The notes beneath the pieces are model-generated. The model had not been told where the DNA came from, did no database searches, and was given only the letters and a program-made list of their open reading frames with translations. From an uncultured Myxococcales bacterium (GTDB taxonomy: Bacteria > Myxococcota_A > Polyangia > Palsa-1104 > JAEUJZ01), in assembly GCA_937868485.1 (NCBI GenBank), contig CALMML010000501.1, positions 1 through 34,019 on the forward strand: a stretch of 34,019 nt of DNA, in the 5' to 3' direction. Shown piece by piece: positions 7,568-16,326 of the stretch; position 1 is the first letter of the stretch, and every line of letters begins with the position of its first letter. Both the position numbers and the translations under genes were made by a program.

Positions 7568-9625
7568 ATGCAAGAAAGTCCGTCTTCACTGCCTGTTTCG
7601 GGCAGATCCCCGACGGGAACGCCCTCGAGTCGATCACTCGGTGGCTCCTCGTCTCCTGGTGTTTCTGGTTCCTTTCAACCCCAATCGCTGGCACACAGCC
7701 ACGGTCCCAAGATCGAAAACACCCGCGACTTGCTCAAGGTGTCCTTGGCGGCGCTCGGTGTCGTCTACGGAGACATCGGTACGTCGCCGCTGTACGCCTT
7801 CAAAGAGTGCTTCGCTGGAGAGCACGGAGTTCCCGTCGACAACGCCAACGTGTTTGGCATCTTGTCGCTCATCTTCTGGTCGCTGACGCTGGTGGTGGTC
7901 TTTAAGTACATGACCTACATCATGCGTGCCGACAACAATGGCGAAGGGGGCATCCTGTCGCTGTTGGCGGTGCTGGCGCCGCGAGGCAATGTTGACAAGC
8001 GAGCCGTCGGACGACTGTCGCTGGTGATGCTGGGTCTGTTTGGTGCCGCGCTGCTGTATGGCGACGGAATCATTACGCCGGTGATCTCGGTGTATTCGGC
8101 GGTCGAAGGCGTTCAGGTGTATGCGCCGACGCTGGGACACGGAGCCTGGGCGGTCTCCACGGCAAACCTCGTGCCTCCGCTGACGGTGTCGATCTTGGTG
8201 GTGCTGTTCCTGATGCAAAAGCGCGGCACGGCGGGCGTCGGAGCCCTGTTTGGCCCGGTGATGCTGGTCTGGTTTATTAGCATCGCGCTGTTTGGCATCG
8301 CTGGCATCGTCAAAAACCCGTACGTGCTGTCGGCGGTGAATCCGATTCACGCGATTCGCTTCTTTGCGCACCACAAGCTGCATGGCTTTTTGGCGCTCGG
8401 CGCGGTGGTGCTGTGTGTAACCGGTGGTGAGGCGCTGTACGCCGACATGGGACACTTCGGTCAGCGCTCGATTCGGCTGGCTTGGTACTCGCTTGTGTTC
8501 CCGGCGCTGCTGCTCAACTACTTCGGTCAGGGCGCGTATCTGCTGGCACACGGCAAAGGCACCGGGATGTTCAGCCCGTTTTTCCAGATTGTGCCGTCGC
8601 TGCTGCGTGGACCGATGGTGCTGGTGGCGACGATGGCAACGATTGTGGCCTCGCAGGCACTGATCTCAGGCGGGTTTTCGCTGACGCGACAGGCGGTGCA
8701 GCTTGGCTACTGGCCGCGCGTCGCGATTGTGCACACCTCGGGCGATGCAGAAGGTCAGATCTACGTGCCCGAGATCAACTGGGCGATGATGGTCGGCTGT
8801 CTGGCGCTGGTGCTGGCATTCCGTCGAGAAGGCTCGGGCGGTCTGGCGGCGGCTTACGGCATCGCAGTGACGGGCACGATGGCGATTACCTCGATTCTGT
8901 ATGGCGTGGTCGCGCATGAGCGCTGGGGCTGGAGCTGGTTCAAGATCAGCGGTCTGGTCGGGCTGTTTCTGCTGATTGATCTGTCATTCTTCGGGGCCAA
9001 CGTCGCCAAGATTGCCGACGGAGGCTGGATTCCGCTGGTGGTCGCGGTCGGCATCTTCATCATCATGACGACGTGGAAAGCGGGTCGCGCGGCGCTGGAG
9101 CAGTTTGTCCAGAGCGCCAGCCTGCCGATGGATCTGTTCCTGGGTGACTTGCAAGAGCGAGGGCTGCCTCGGGTGAAGGGAACGGCGGTGTTTATGACCG
9201 GCAATCCCGAGGGTGCGCCCGTCGTGCTGCTGCATCACATCAAGCACAACAAGGCGCTCCACGAGCAGGTGGTGCTGCTGTCGGTGCTGACGGATCGTGT
9301 GCCGGAAGTGCCTCCGTCGCGTCGCGTCAGCGTCAAAGAGCTTGGCCAAGGCTTCTTCCAAGTGATTGCGCACTACGGCTTTATGCAGAGCCCGAACGTG
9401 CCCGATGTGATTCGTCGCTGCAAAGACGCGGGGCTCAAGACCGCCGAAGGGGACATCAGCTACTTCCTCGGGCGAGAGACGCTGCTTACGACGGGAAAGA
9501 GCGGGCTCGCGCGCTGGCGCAAGACGCTGTTTGGCTATCTGTCGAGAAATGCGCGGACCGCGACGTCGTTCTTCGGCATTCCGCCGAATCGCGTGGTGGA
9601 AATGGGCGCTCAGATCGAGCTGTAA
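7568..9625 (+). CDS. kup: Kup-family potassium uptake transporter
   Basis: 685 residues, somewhat longer than the roughly 620 of E. coli Kup because of a 50-residue Ser/Pro-rich N-terminal extension. The family signature YGDIGTSPLYAF is at 67-78, followed by FWSLTLVVVFKY and RADNNGEGGILSLLA. About twelve hydrophobic segments follow, including GGEALYADMGHFG. A soluble C-terminal domain ends the protein, containing VFMTGNPEGAP and LHHIKHNKALHE. Kup proteins take up K+ in symport with protons at the inner membrane. The ATG at 7568 has no clear Shine-Dalgarno. It is a single-gene unit, convergent with the permease gene. Family assignment is very secure. Confidence 0.96.
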   Translation: MQESPSSLPVSGRSPTGTPSSRSLGGSSSPGVSGSFQPQSLAHSHGPKIENTRDLLKVSLAALGVVYGDIGTSPLYAFKECFAGEHGVPVDNANVFGILSLIFWSLTLVVVFKYMTYIMRADNNGEGGILSLLAVLAPRGNVDKRAVGRLSLVMLGLFGAALLYGDGIITPVISVYSAVEGVQVYAPTLGHGAWAVSTANLVPPLTVSILVVLFLMQKRGTAGVGALFGPVMLVWFISIALFGIAGIVKNPYVLSAVNPIHAIRFFAHHKLHGFLALGAVVLCVTGGEALYADMGHFGQRSIRLAWYSLVFPALLLNYFGQGAYLLAHGKGTGMFSPFFQIVPSLLRGPMVLVATMATIVASQALISGGFSLTRQAVQLGYWPRVAIVHTSGDAEGQIYVPEINWAMMVGCLALVLAFRREGSGGLAAAYGIAVTGTMAITSILYGVVAHERWGWSWFKISGLVGLFLLIDLSFFGANVAKIADGGWIPLVVAVGIFIIMTTWKAGRAALEQFVQSASLPMDLFLGDLQERGLPRVKGTAVFMTGNPEGAPVVLLHHIKHNKALHEQVVLLSVLTDRVPEVPPSRRVSVKELGQGFFQVIAHYGFMQSPNVPDVIRRCKDAGLKTAEGDISYFLGRETLLTTGKSGLARWRKTLFGYLSRNARTATSFFGIPPNRVVEMGAQIEL

Positions 9626-9633
9626 GAGGCTGG

Positions 9634-9665
9634 GCGTCCGTTGCGGGGAGGGTCTGCGCGGACGC
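9634..9665. terminator. Candidate bidirectional terminator between kup and the permease gene
   Basis: GCGTCCG (9634-9640) pairs with CGGACGC (9659-9665), giving a 7-bp GC-rich stem with an 18-base loop. It lies in the 54-bp gap between two convergent genes. A short T run (9678-9681) occurs further on for the plus strand. The long loop and distant T run weaken the call. Confidence 0.3.
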
Positions 9666-9679
9666 GTGAAGGTTGGCTT

Positions 9680-10552
9680 TTACAGACGGGGAACACCCAG
9701 CGAAAGCGGCGCGGTGCTGTGGTTCTTGCCGAGCAGTCCTCTCAGCATCAGCGTCAGCAGCGTCAGCACGTACGGCACGCTCTGCAAGATCCAGTTCGGA
9801 ATCAGCAGGCCGCGCGCTTGAAGAAAGATTCCCGTCGCTTCCGCCGTCGCAAACAGCAGCGCAGCAGCGGCTCCCCACACGGGTCGCCAGCCGCCGAAGA
9901 TCATCGCTGCCAAGGCCAAGAAGCCGCGTCCGCCTGACATCAGTGCCACAAACTGTCGCTGCTCGAAGACCAAGTAGACGCCGCCGATGGCCGTCAAAAG
10001 TCCGGACAGAGCGACGGCCCACATCCGCACGCTCAGCACCGACACCGACAGCGCTTGTGCTGCCGCTGGCTTGTCGCCGACCGCGCGCAGCCGCAGTCCC
10101 AGCACCGAGTGATGGAAAAGCCCGTGCAGCAGAATCACCGACGCGAACATCGCTCCCAGCAGCCACAGCGGACCACTGCCAACCAGCGCATCCAGCCGAG
10201 GTGAGTTCGATGTCGAGCCAAACACCACCTTCAGCAGCACGCGCGACAGCCCGTCTGCCAGCATGAAGATCGCGACGCCACAGACGATTTGATCGCCGCG
10301 AAACACGACGACCAGCAGTCCGTAGAGCAGCGAAGTGACAACGCCCGCAGTCAGTCCACACACAAGTGCCGTCGCTGCGCCATACGGTGCGCCGAGCGCC
10401 GTTCCAAGCGCCGAAACCAGCAAGATGCCTTCGAGTGCGATGTTGATGACGCCAGCGCGCTCACAGACCGTTCCGCCCAGCGCTGCCATCACATAGGGCA
10501 CCGAGATGCGCAGGATCGCCCACAAGAGCCCAAACAGAGCCAGAGAGTCCAC
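9680..10552 (-). CDS. ABC transporter permease, nucleoside/simple-sugar type (second of pair)
   Basis: 290 residues, almost entirely hydrophobic, with about eight to ten membrane segments. The family motif of the BPD_transp_2 permeases appears early (GVINIALEGILL, about 34-45). Similar proteins (YufQ/NupQ type) pair with a longer permease, an ATPase with two nucleotide-binding domains and a BMP-type lipoprotein to import nucleosides. Start is GTG, with GAGG six bases upstream. It begins three bases after the end of the longer permease gene, so the two are surely co-translated. Neither the ATPase nor a binding protein is in the window; the operon ends here, converging on kup. The substrate is inferred from family resemblance only. 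Confidence 0.87.
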   Translation of the reverse strand: MDSLALFGLLWAILRISVPYVMAALGGTVCERAGVINIALEGILLVSALGTALGAPYGAATALVCGLTAGVVTSLLYGLLVVVFRGDQIVCGVAIFMLADGLSRVLLKVVFGSTSNSPRLDALVGSGPLWLLGAMFASVILLHGLFHHSVLGLRLRAVGDKPAAAQALSVSVLSVRMWAVALSGLLTAIGGVYLVFEQRQFVALMSGGRGFLALAAMIFGGWRPVWGAAAALLFATAEATGIFLQARGLLIPNWILQSVPYVLTLLTLMLRGLLGKNHSTAPLSLGVPRL

Positions 10553-10555
10553 GTT

Positions 10556-11752
10556 CTACCTCGCAGCCCACGGAGAGACAGAGTCGGTCGCTTCCGGTTC
10601 GTCCAGCGGCGGTTCTGGAAGCTGCGTCGGTTCCGGTTCCCGACTCGGTGGCTTCGACGGTCGAGCGTCCCTGCTGTCGTCGTCGCGCTGCGGCTGCTGA
10701 AAGCGCGGCAGCAGGCGGCGAACTTCCGCTGAAGCTGTTGCGACCGCCAGGATCACCACCGCGCTGAGCACGTCGATCAGCTCTCGGGGCACCATCGCGT
10801 TGACGGCCAGACCGCCTTGCGCGAGCGTTCCGAAGAACAGCGCCGACAGCAGCACCCACAGAGGCCGGTTGTGAGCCAGCACCGCGACGGCAATGCCTAA
10901 GTATCCGACGCCCGCTGAAAAGCCGTCCTCGTAGTAGTACTTGTAGCCGAGCACGAAGTTGGCACCGCCGAGCCCCGCGAGTCCTCCCGACAGTGTCAGC
11001 GCCAGCGTCTGAATCCAGCCAATTCGCAGACCTGCCGCCGCCGCTGCATCGGGATTTTGACCGACCACGCGCAGCGCAAAGCCGAGCCTGGTTCGACGCA
11101 GCAGTAGCTCTACCATCACCGCGAGCAGCAGCGCGAGCCCAAGCGCCGCATTGACCGCCGAGCCATGAAGCTGCGGCAAGATCGTCGACAGCCTCGGCAA
11201 TTTCGCTGCGTCAATGACCGGCGCGGTGTGTACCGATTCCCGTAAGAACAGATATCCACCGACGCCGACCATGACGGCGCGCACGATGAAGTTCAAGAGG
11301 ATGGTGACGATGACCTCGTGGGCTCGACACAACCACTTGCACAGTCCGACGAAGGACCCGACGAGCCCGCCCGCGCAAAACGCAGCCACAAGACACAGCG
11401 GAACCGCCAGCACCGACGGAGTTGCGACCGGCAGATAGGCTCCGCACAAGGCCGCAGCGAGCGCTCCGACGATGAGCTGACCTTCCGCACCGACGTTGAA
11501 CAGTCCGGCTCGTAGGGCGACCGCCACCGCCAGCCCGGTACAGACGAGCGGTGTGGTCTTAAACAGAACCTGACCGATGCCGTAGATGCTGCCCCACGTA
11601 CCGGCGAGCAGCAGCCGATACATGCCGAGCGGGCTCTGACCGTACAGTCGAGCCAGCAGCGACGCCATCGCCATCGCCAAGAGCGCCGCCCACACAAACG
11701 GCAGCGCCCTTAGCCACAGCGGACCACGAGTTTGCTCGTGTGAGCCCGCCAT
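10556..11752 (-). CDS. ABC transporter permease, nucleoside/simple-sugar type (first of pair)
   Basis: 398 residues. Around ten membrane segments span about 15-345, with the family motif GLFNVGAEGQLIVGAL (about 83-98) and a later GLRIGWIQTLALTLSGGLAGL coupling region. This is the longer partner (YufP/NupP type) of the permease pair. The last 50 residues are an unusual hydrophilic tail rich in Pro, Glu, Arg and Ser, not a normal part of the family. The ATG at 11752 lies six bases after the stop of the large Ig-like protein gene, and no Shine-Dalgarno is obvious, so translation may be coupled to that gene. Its missing ATPase must be encoded elsewhere if the transporter works. Confidence 0.87.
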   Translation of the reverse strand: MAGSHEQTRGPLWLRALPFVWAALLAMAMASLLARLYGQSPLGMYRLLLAGTWGSIYGIGQVLFKTTPLVCTGLAVAVALRAGLFNVGAEGQLIVGALAAALCGAYLPVATPSVLAVPLCLVAAFCAGGLVGSFVGLCKWLCRAHEVIVTILLNFIVRAVMVGVGGYLFLRESVHTAPVIDAAKLPRLSTILPQLHGSAVNAALGLALLLAVMVELLLRRTRLGFALRVVGQNPDAAAAAGLRIGWIQTLALTLSGGLAGLGGANFVLGYKYYYEDGFSAGVGYLGIAVAVLAHNRPLWVLLSALFFGTLAQGGLAVNAMVPRELIDVLSAVVILAVATASAEVRRLLPRFQQPQRDDDSRDARPSKPPSREPEPTQLPEPPLDEPEATDSVSPWAAR

Positions 11753-11758
11753 GTGCGA

Positions 11759-14700
11759 CTACAGCGTCCCCGCCTTGCGTCGACGCGCCAAAAGCAGCAG
11801 CAGCGCCAGCACCGACAGCAGCGTCAGCGGTCCACCCACCGATCGCTGGCCCATCGAGCAGCCACTCGCTTCTTCCATCGGCATCGGACGGTTGATGCCG
11901 TCGCCCTCGGCGCTGACCTGAGCCAAGCTGACCACCGTGCCCTTCATGCGGATGTCGATGAGCTCCGACTTGCTGCCCGTGCCTTTGGGCGCAAACACCA
12001 CCGGCACCTTGGTTGCTTCACTCGGACCGAGTGCCAGCTTCACCTGCGACAGATCGACCAGCCACTCGTCGCCCGGAGGCACAATCACGTCCAGCTCCAG
12101 CGGCGTCGTTCCGTCGTTGGCAATCGTGATCGACAGCGGGTTCGACTGATCTCCAACGTAGACCGGACGGAAGCGCAGCGTCGTCGGGGAAACCGTCAGC
12201 AGCGCCGACATCGACGAGCCCTTGATCTGCACCGTCATCGGAACCTGAACACCGTCGGCTTCGACCACCGCCACGGCCTTGATTTCCGCTCGCGCCGTGC
12301 GCGGATCGAACGTGATGCCGATCTCGCTGCTCTCGCCGGGCATGATCTTGGTCTTGTAGCCCGTCACGACGGTAAAGTCCGCCGCACCATCGCCCGACAG
12401 CTTCACCGCCAGGTTGTCGATGACCACCGAGCCGGTGTTGGTCACTTTCACGACCTTCATCTCGCTCTTTTGTCCGACGTAAATCGGGGTGTTGAAGTCG
12501 AGCACAACCGGATCGACGGTGACGTTCGCCACCACGCCATTCACCGACAGAGGCAGCGAGAACTTGGTTCCGCCCGCAACCGCCGGATCGTCGGTGGTGA
12601 TGTCCAGCTTCGCCGTCGCCACTCCGACCATCGCCGGAATGCAGTTCACCGTGAAGCTTGCGCTGCCGCCCGCCGGGATCTTGGTTCCGTCGACAGGTGC
12701 GTTCACTGAAAACACGCTCACCATCGGGGAAATCGCGCTCTTGAGGATCGTCAGATCCTTGTTTCCAGTGTTGCTGAGCTTCACCACCTTCGAGACCGTC
12801 TGCTTGACCTTGGCATCGCCGAAGTCCACCTTCGCTACATCGAGCTGACCGACGGCACCATTGGCTTCCGCTTTCATTGCCACCGTCGCTGATCCTGAAG
12901 TCGCCAGATCCGTTACAACCCGCAGCGTCGCCGACAGCGAGCCCGCCGACTTGGGCGAAACCAACACCTGCGCGTTCACCTTGCTTCCGGCGCGCAGCAC
13001 AAACGGCGTGGCTTCCAGCGTCGATACCACGAATGAGTCAGCGCCCATTCCCGATGCAACGGCCACTTCCTTCACCAACAGATCACCGTCGCCATCGTTG
13101 CTTAGCTCGACCAGCTTCGGGGCCGACGTCGATCCAATGTTCACCGAGCCAAAGTCGAGCGAGGTGACGTTCACCTTGAACTTCGGCTCCGTCGCTGTTC
13201 CCGCCAGATCAATCGTTTTGTCCGAGCCCGGCGGTCCCGGCGGCTCGTTGCTCGACAGCGTCAGCTTGCCCGTACGCAGACCATTCACCGTCGGAGAAAA
13301 CACAATCTGGAAGGTCTTGGTCTGCTGCGCCTGCACCACCAGCGGGCTCATCGCCGTCGGCGTATTCGGAATCGAAAAGTCCGCGCTGTCCGTCACGATC
13401 GACGGCACGCTCAGGTCCGAATAGCCTTCGTTGGTCAGGTTGATCGTGATCGGAATGCCCTTGGTTCCCGTCGGAACATCCGGCATCAGCACCGACGTAT
13501 ACGGCAGCTTGGCTTTGGGCGGACCGGCCAGCGCACGCACTGGAATTTCCAGCGGGCTGCTTGCATCCGTCGACAAAACCGTGATGCTCGTCGAAAACTC
13601 GCCAGTGTCCATGCCCGGCGTGAACTTGACGTCGAAGCTGTAGGTCGCGCCCGCGAACATCGTGATCTTGGCGTCGGGACGCGAGGTCTTTAGCTCATAG
13701 TGCGTGGTGTCACCGATGGTTGGTTTTTCCAGGTCAATCGGCGACGTTCCCGCGTTCTTCAGTCGCACCGTCACGGGGCCTGCTGTCGATCCCGTCGGAT
13801 TTCCACCGAAGTCGATGGGCGACAGCGAGATCCACAGGTTTCCCTTGCTGGTTCCTTCGAGCACGCTTTCGATGCGTGGCAGGCCGTTTAGCGTCAGATA
13901 CAGCGTCGCGCGGTGGGTTCCTTGCACTTGCGGCTTAAACGCCACCTGCACCGGCAGCGACGATCCAATCGGCAGCGTCAGCGGGGAAGCGGCGCTCGGC
14001 GAGTAGTCGCTGCGCGAGACAAACTGCGCTTTGCCTGCGCCGTCGATGCCAATGCTCGTTACATCGATCGGAGCGTCGGAGATGTTGCGGAACGTGACCG
14101 TCGTCCAAGCGCTCGCACCACCGAGACCCGTGCTCGGGAAGCTGGGCTTGCGCGGGCTTTGCAGCATCGGGGCCGACAGATACAGGATGGCGTTGGTGAT
14201 TAGCTCTCCGCCGGTGCCGCCCCACGAACCAGTGATCGCGGTTTCGTCGCCGGGCAGCATGTTCAGGTCGACGCGCTTTTTGCCGCGCACCGCAAGCAGG
14301 GTTCCGTCCGCCCAGTAGGCGACGGCGGTGGCACCTGCTCGCAGGGCCGTGCCCGTGACGCGCTGGCAGTTCGAGCCGCACGAAAACTCCGTCACACCTT
14401 CGACGAGCGGATCGTTGCTTAGCACGGTGCCACGCTTGGTGGCCGACGTGGCATTGGTGGCGCTCTGCGAGGTGAGCGCGTAGTTTGCAAGGAAGCGACC
14501 CGCGATGGCCGGTGCCCCGAACAGGCCCGTCTGCCAGGTGTTCGGCTGGAACATCAGCACCGCCGCGCCCGGCACCATCGACATGTAGTCTCCGAGCGCG
14601 TTGCCAACACCGTCGGCGCTCGACAGGCCGTAGTCGCTCGACAGCACCACCACCAGCTTGTAGTTCTGAAGCTGCGTCAGCGTCGGATCGCTAAACGCCG

Positions 14701-14896
14701 AATCAATCTGATCGACCGCCGTGTACAGCCCGGTGGCGAGGATCTTTTGCTTCACATACTGCCACCACGCGCTCTCGCTGGAGCGGGTTGCGGTGACGAT
14801 GGCAGCCTTCTGCGCGCTGGCCGACTGGACGAAGCCACATATCGTCCAAAGCGCCAGCAGAAGGCCGCACACACGCGCAAGTCGAGATCGAGACAT
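11759..14896 (-). CDS. Large secreted Ig-like (ASH/HYDIN, choice-of-anchor D) protein with MYXO-CTERM-like tail
   Basis: 1045 residues from the ATG at 14896, chosen because AAGGAG lies eight bases upstream and a signal peptide follows (cleavage SASA|QK near 28). Residues about 30-250 form a Rossmann-like segment (KAAIVTATRSSES, then YKLVVVLSSDYGL) that may resemble ThuA/amidotransferase-like folds. Then come at least six to seven Ig-like repeats with the pattern LDFG-x-V-x-VG, then V-x-L-x-N-x-G, typical of choice-of-anchor D/ASH domains. The end (about 1012-1045) is GCSMG, a hydrophobic stretch and RRRK, like the MYXO-CTERM sorting tail, so surface anchoring after processing is likely. The permease genes follow six bases later. 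Binding partner unknown. Confidence 0.88.
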   Translation of the reverse strand: MSRSRLARVCGLLLALWTICGFVQSASAQKAAIVTATRSSESAWWQYVKQKILATGLYTAVDQIDSAFSDPTLTQLQNYKLVVVLSSDYGLSSADGVGNALGDYMSMVPGAAVLMFQPNTWQTGLFGAPAIAGRFLANYALTSQSATNATSATKRGTVLSNDPLVEGVTEFSCGSNCQRVTGTALRAGATAVAYWADGTLLAVRGKKRVDLNMLPGDETAITGSWGGTGGELITNAILYLSAPMLQSPRKPSFPSTGLGGASAWTTVTFRNISDAPIDVTSIGIDGAGKAQFVSRSDYSPSAASPLTLPIGSSLPVQVAFKPQVQGTHRATLYLTLNGLPRIESVLEGTSKGNLWISLSPIDFGGNPTGSTAGPVTVRLKNAGTSPIDLEKPTIGDTTHYELKTSRPDAKITMFAGATYSFDVKFTPGMDTGEFSTSITVLSTDASSPLEIPVRALAGPPKAKLPYTSVLMPDVPTGTKGIPITINLTNEGYSDLSVPSIVTDSADFSIPNTPTAMSPLVVQAQQTKTFQIVFSPTVNGLRTGKLTLSSNEPPGPPGSDKTIDLAGTATEPKFKVNVTSLDFGSVNIGSTSAPKLVELSNDGDGDLLVKEVAVASGMGADSFVVSTLEATPFVLRAGSKVNAQVLVSPKSAGSLSATLRVVTDLATSGSATVAMKAEANGAVGQLDVAKVDFGDAKVKQTVSKVVKLSNTGNKDLTILKSAISPMVSVFSVNAPVDGTKIPAGGSASFTVNCIPAMVGVATAKLDITTDDPAVAGGTKFSLPLSVNGVVANVTVDPVVLDFNTPIYVGQKSEMKVVKVTNTGSVVIDNLAVKLSGDGAADFTVVTGYKTKIMPGESSEIGITFDPRTARAEIKAVAVVEADGVQVPMTVQIKGSSMSALLTVSPTTLRFRPVYVGDQSNPLSITIANDGTTPLELDVIVPPGDEWLVDLSQVKLALGPSEATKVPVVFAPKGTGSKSELIDIRMKGTVVSLAQVSAEGDGINRPMPMEEASGCSMGQRSVGGPLTLLSVLALLLLLARRRKAGTL

Positions 14897-14904
14897 CGTT
14901 TGGA

Positions 14905-14910
14905 CTCCTT
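14905..14910 (-). promoter_or_regulatory. Shine-Dalgarno fixing the Ig-like protein start
   Basis: AAGGAG on the minus strand with eight bases to the ATG at 14896. It supports this start over the longer open frame reaching 14980. Confidence 0.75.
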
Positions 14911-15000
14911 GCATGGGTTCGCGGTCAAAATTGCGGGTAGGGAATGCGGACACACCTATGCCCAGGTGGGGGTTTAGCACAGCTTCCCCGGGGTCCGCCG

Positions 15001-16326
15001 CTAGAACGATAGGCGCGTCTGGATTCCGGTCTGAACCACGTTGCCTGCGACGGTAAAGTCACCGACTGCGGAGCGCGGATCGGACTTGCGGAAGGATCTC
15101 GTCGGAAGGTACGTCAGGCCGACGTAGCCATCGAAGGCGATGGGACGGGGCAGCACCTTGGTGATTCCCGATAGCTCGACGCCGAGTCCGACGCTGAAGA
15201 TGTGCTTGTCGCTGTCACCGAGGCTGGATTCGCCATCTTGCTCGGGAATGGGCGAGGCTTCGTAGCGATAGCCCGCGCGCGCGTCGACAGAAACGGGGCC
15301 CGCAGCATCGATGGCTCGCCACTCGACACCGACCGCCGGAATCAGCAGATCGCGAAATCCGACGGGCGGATAGTCTTTGGACTTGGGCAGCTTCACCAGA
15401 TCCGTCAGCTGTCCAATGTCGAGGTCGAGCGTAAACACAGCGGCGGGCGGTGGCTGATCTTTCCAGCGCGCATAGGTCAAGTCGACGCTGACCAGCACCC
15501 GTGAAAAGCGAGCGGCAGCGGCGGCGACAAGCTGCCAAGGCTGAAACAAATCGACGGAGCGCGCCAGCTCTTTGAGGCTGCCTTTTTCGACGACGGGACG
15601 CTGTCCGGGATCGGCCACTTGCGCATCAATTTGAAAGCCTTGTTCCAGATCGAGCGCAAAGCGATGTCGATACGTCAGCCCGAGCGACAGGTTCGGCGTC
15701 GCCGCAAACAGCAGCCCAACCTGCGGATAGCGAATCGCGAGCAGGTCTTGGGTGATCGACGGGGTCAGCTCACTTCGCTCGGGGTCCGAGATGCCAATGC
15801 GCCCACGCAGATACACCGTTCCCGACGAGCGCGACATAAACGCCAGACCGCCACCGACGTACAGCCCACGATAGATGTGAACCGCCAAGTTGGCCGCCAA
15901 ATACAGTCGCTGGGTTCGGTTGTCGTACATGTGCAGCCTCGGCTGATCGAAGCTGAGCACGCGAATCCTGGTCACATGCTGGTCGGGCAAAAACAGCGAA
16001 ACCCCGAAGGCAAAGCGCACAGGACCGATCGTTCCGGGCAGCACGACTCCGGCGGTGAGCCCGCGCGTATCGAGGAGCGGCTGACGCTGACCCGACACCT
16101 CGACGAGCGGACGCGCAAACTGATAGCCGACATCAATGCGCAGATCCGTCGTCCGTGCGAGCCCGGCGGGATTGTAGTAGTTGGCGGCACTGTCATCGGC
16201 GACGGCAGAATACGCAGAACCCAGCGCGGCGGCGCGGGCTCCGTAGCCAAAAGCGTCGATGGGATTGGCCTCGGCTCGACGGACCAGTGCGCTGACGACC
16301 AGCGCTGCCAAGACAACGCGCTTCAT
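15001..16326 (-). CDS. FadL/OmpP1-family outer-membrane protein (A)
   Basis: 441 residues. Signal peptide with cleavage AEA|NP near residue 20. The mature N-terminus has the family layout: GYGARAAALGSAYSAVADDS, then NPAGLA (52-57), the NPA hallmark of the FadL hatch region. The rest shows alternating hydrophobic/polar strands of a beta-barrel and ends in LSF, a typical outer-membrane beta-signal with terminal Phe. FadL-type barrels pass long-chain fatty acids or other hydrophobic compounds across the outer membrane; the ligand here is not readable. Its ATG overlaps the stop of the paralogue upstream by four bases (16323-16326), so the two are translationally coupled. Confidence 0.86.
   Translation of the reverse strand: MKRVVLAALVVSALVRRAEANPIDAFGYGARAAALGSAYSAVADDSAANYYNPAGLARTTDLRIDVGYQFARPLVEVSGQRQPLLDTRGLTAGVVLPGTIGPVRFAFGVSLFLPDQHVTRIRVLSFDQPRLHMYDNRTQRLYLAANLAVHIYRGLYVGGGLAFMSRSSGTVYLRGRIGISDPERSELTPSITQDLLAIRYPQVGLLFAATPNLSLGLTYRHRFALDLEQGFQIDAQVADPGQRPVVEKGSLKELARSVDLFQPWQLVAAAAARFSRVLVSVDLTYARWKDQPPPAAVFTLDLDIGQLTDLVKLPKSKDYPPVGFRDLLIPAVGVEWRAIDAAGPVSVDARAGYRYEASPIPEQDGESSLGDSDKHIFSVGLGVELSGITKVLPRPIAFDGYVGLTYLPTRSFRKSDPRSAVGDFTVAGNVVQTGIQTRLSF

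Noticed and set aside
7634-8551. Minus-strand open frame (305 codons) opposite kup
   Set aside because: Kup is unmistakable on the plus strand; the shadow is His/Gln/Arg-rich with no signals.
11753-12709. Plus-strand open frame (318 codons) opposite the Ig-like protein
   Set aside because: The translation is Arg/His/Gln-rich without domains, and the minus strand encodes a coherent repeat protein here.
14953-14968. Hairpin CACCT-N6-AGGTG between the Ig-like protein gene and the FadL-type gene
   Set aside because: A 5-bp stem with no T run is too weak to call a terminator or operator.
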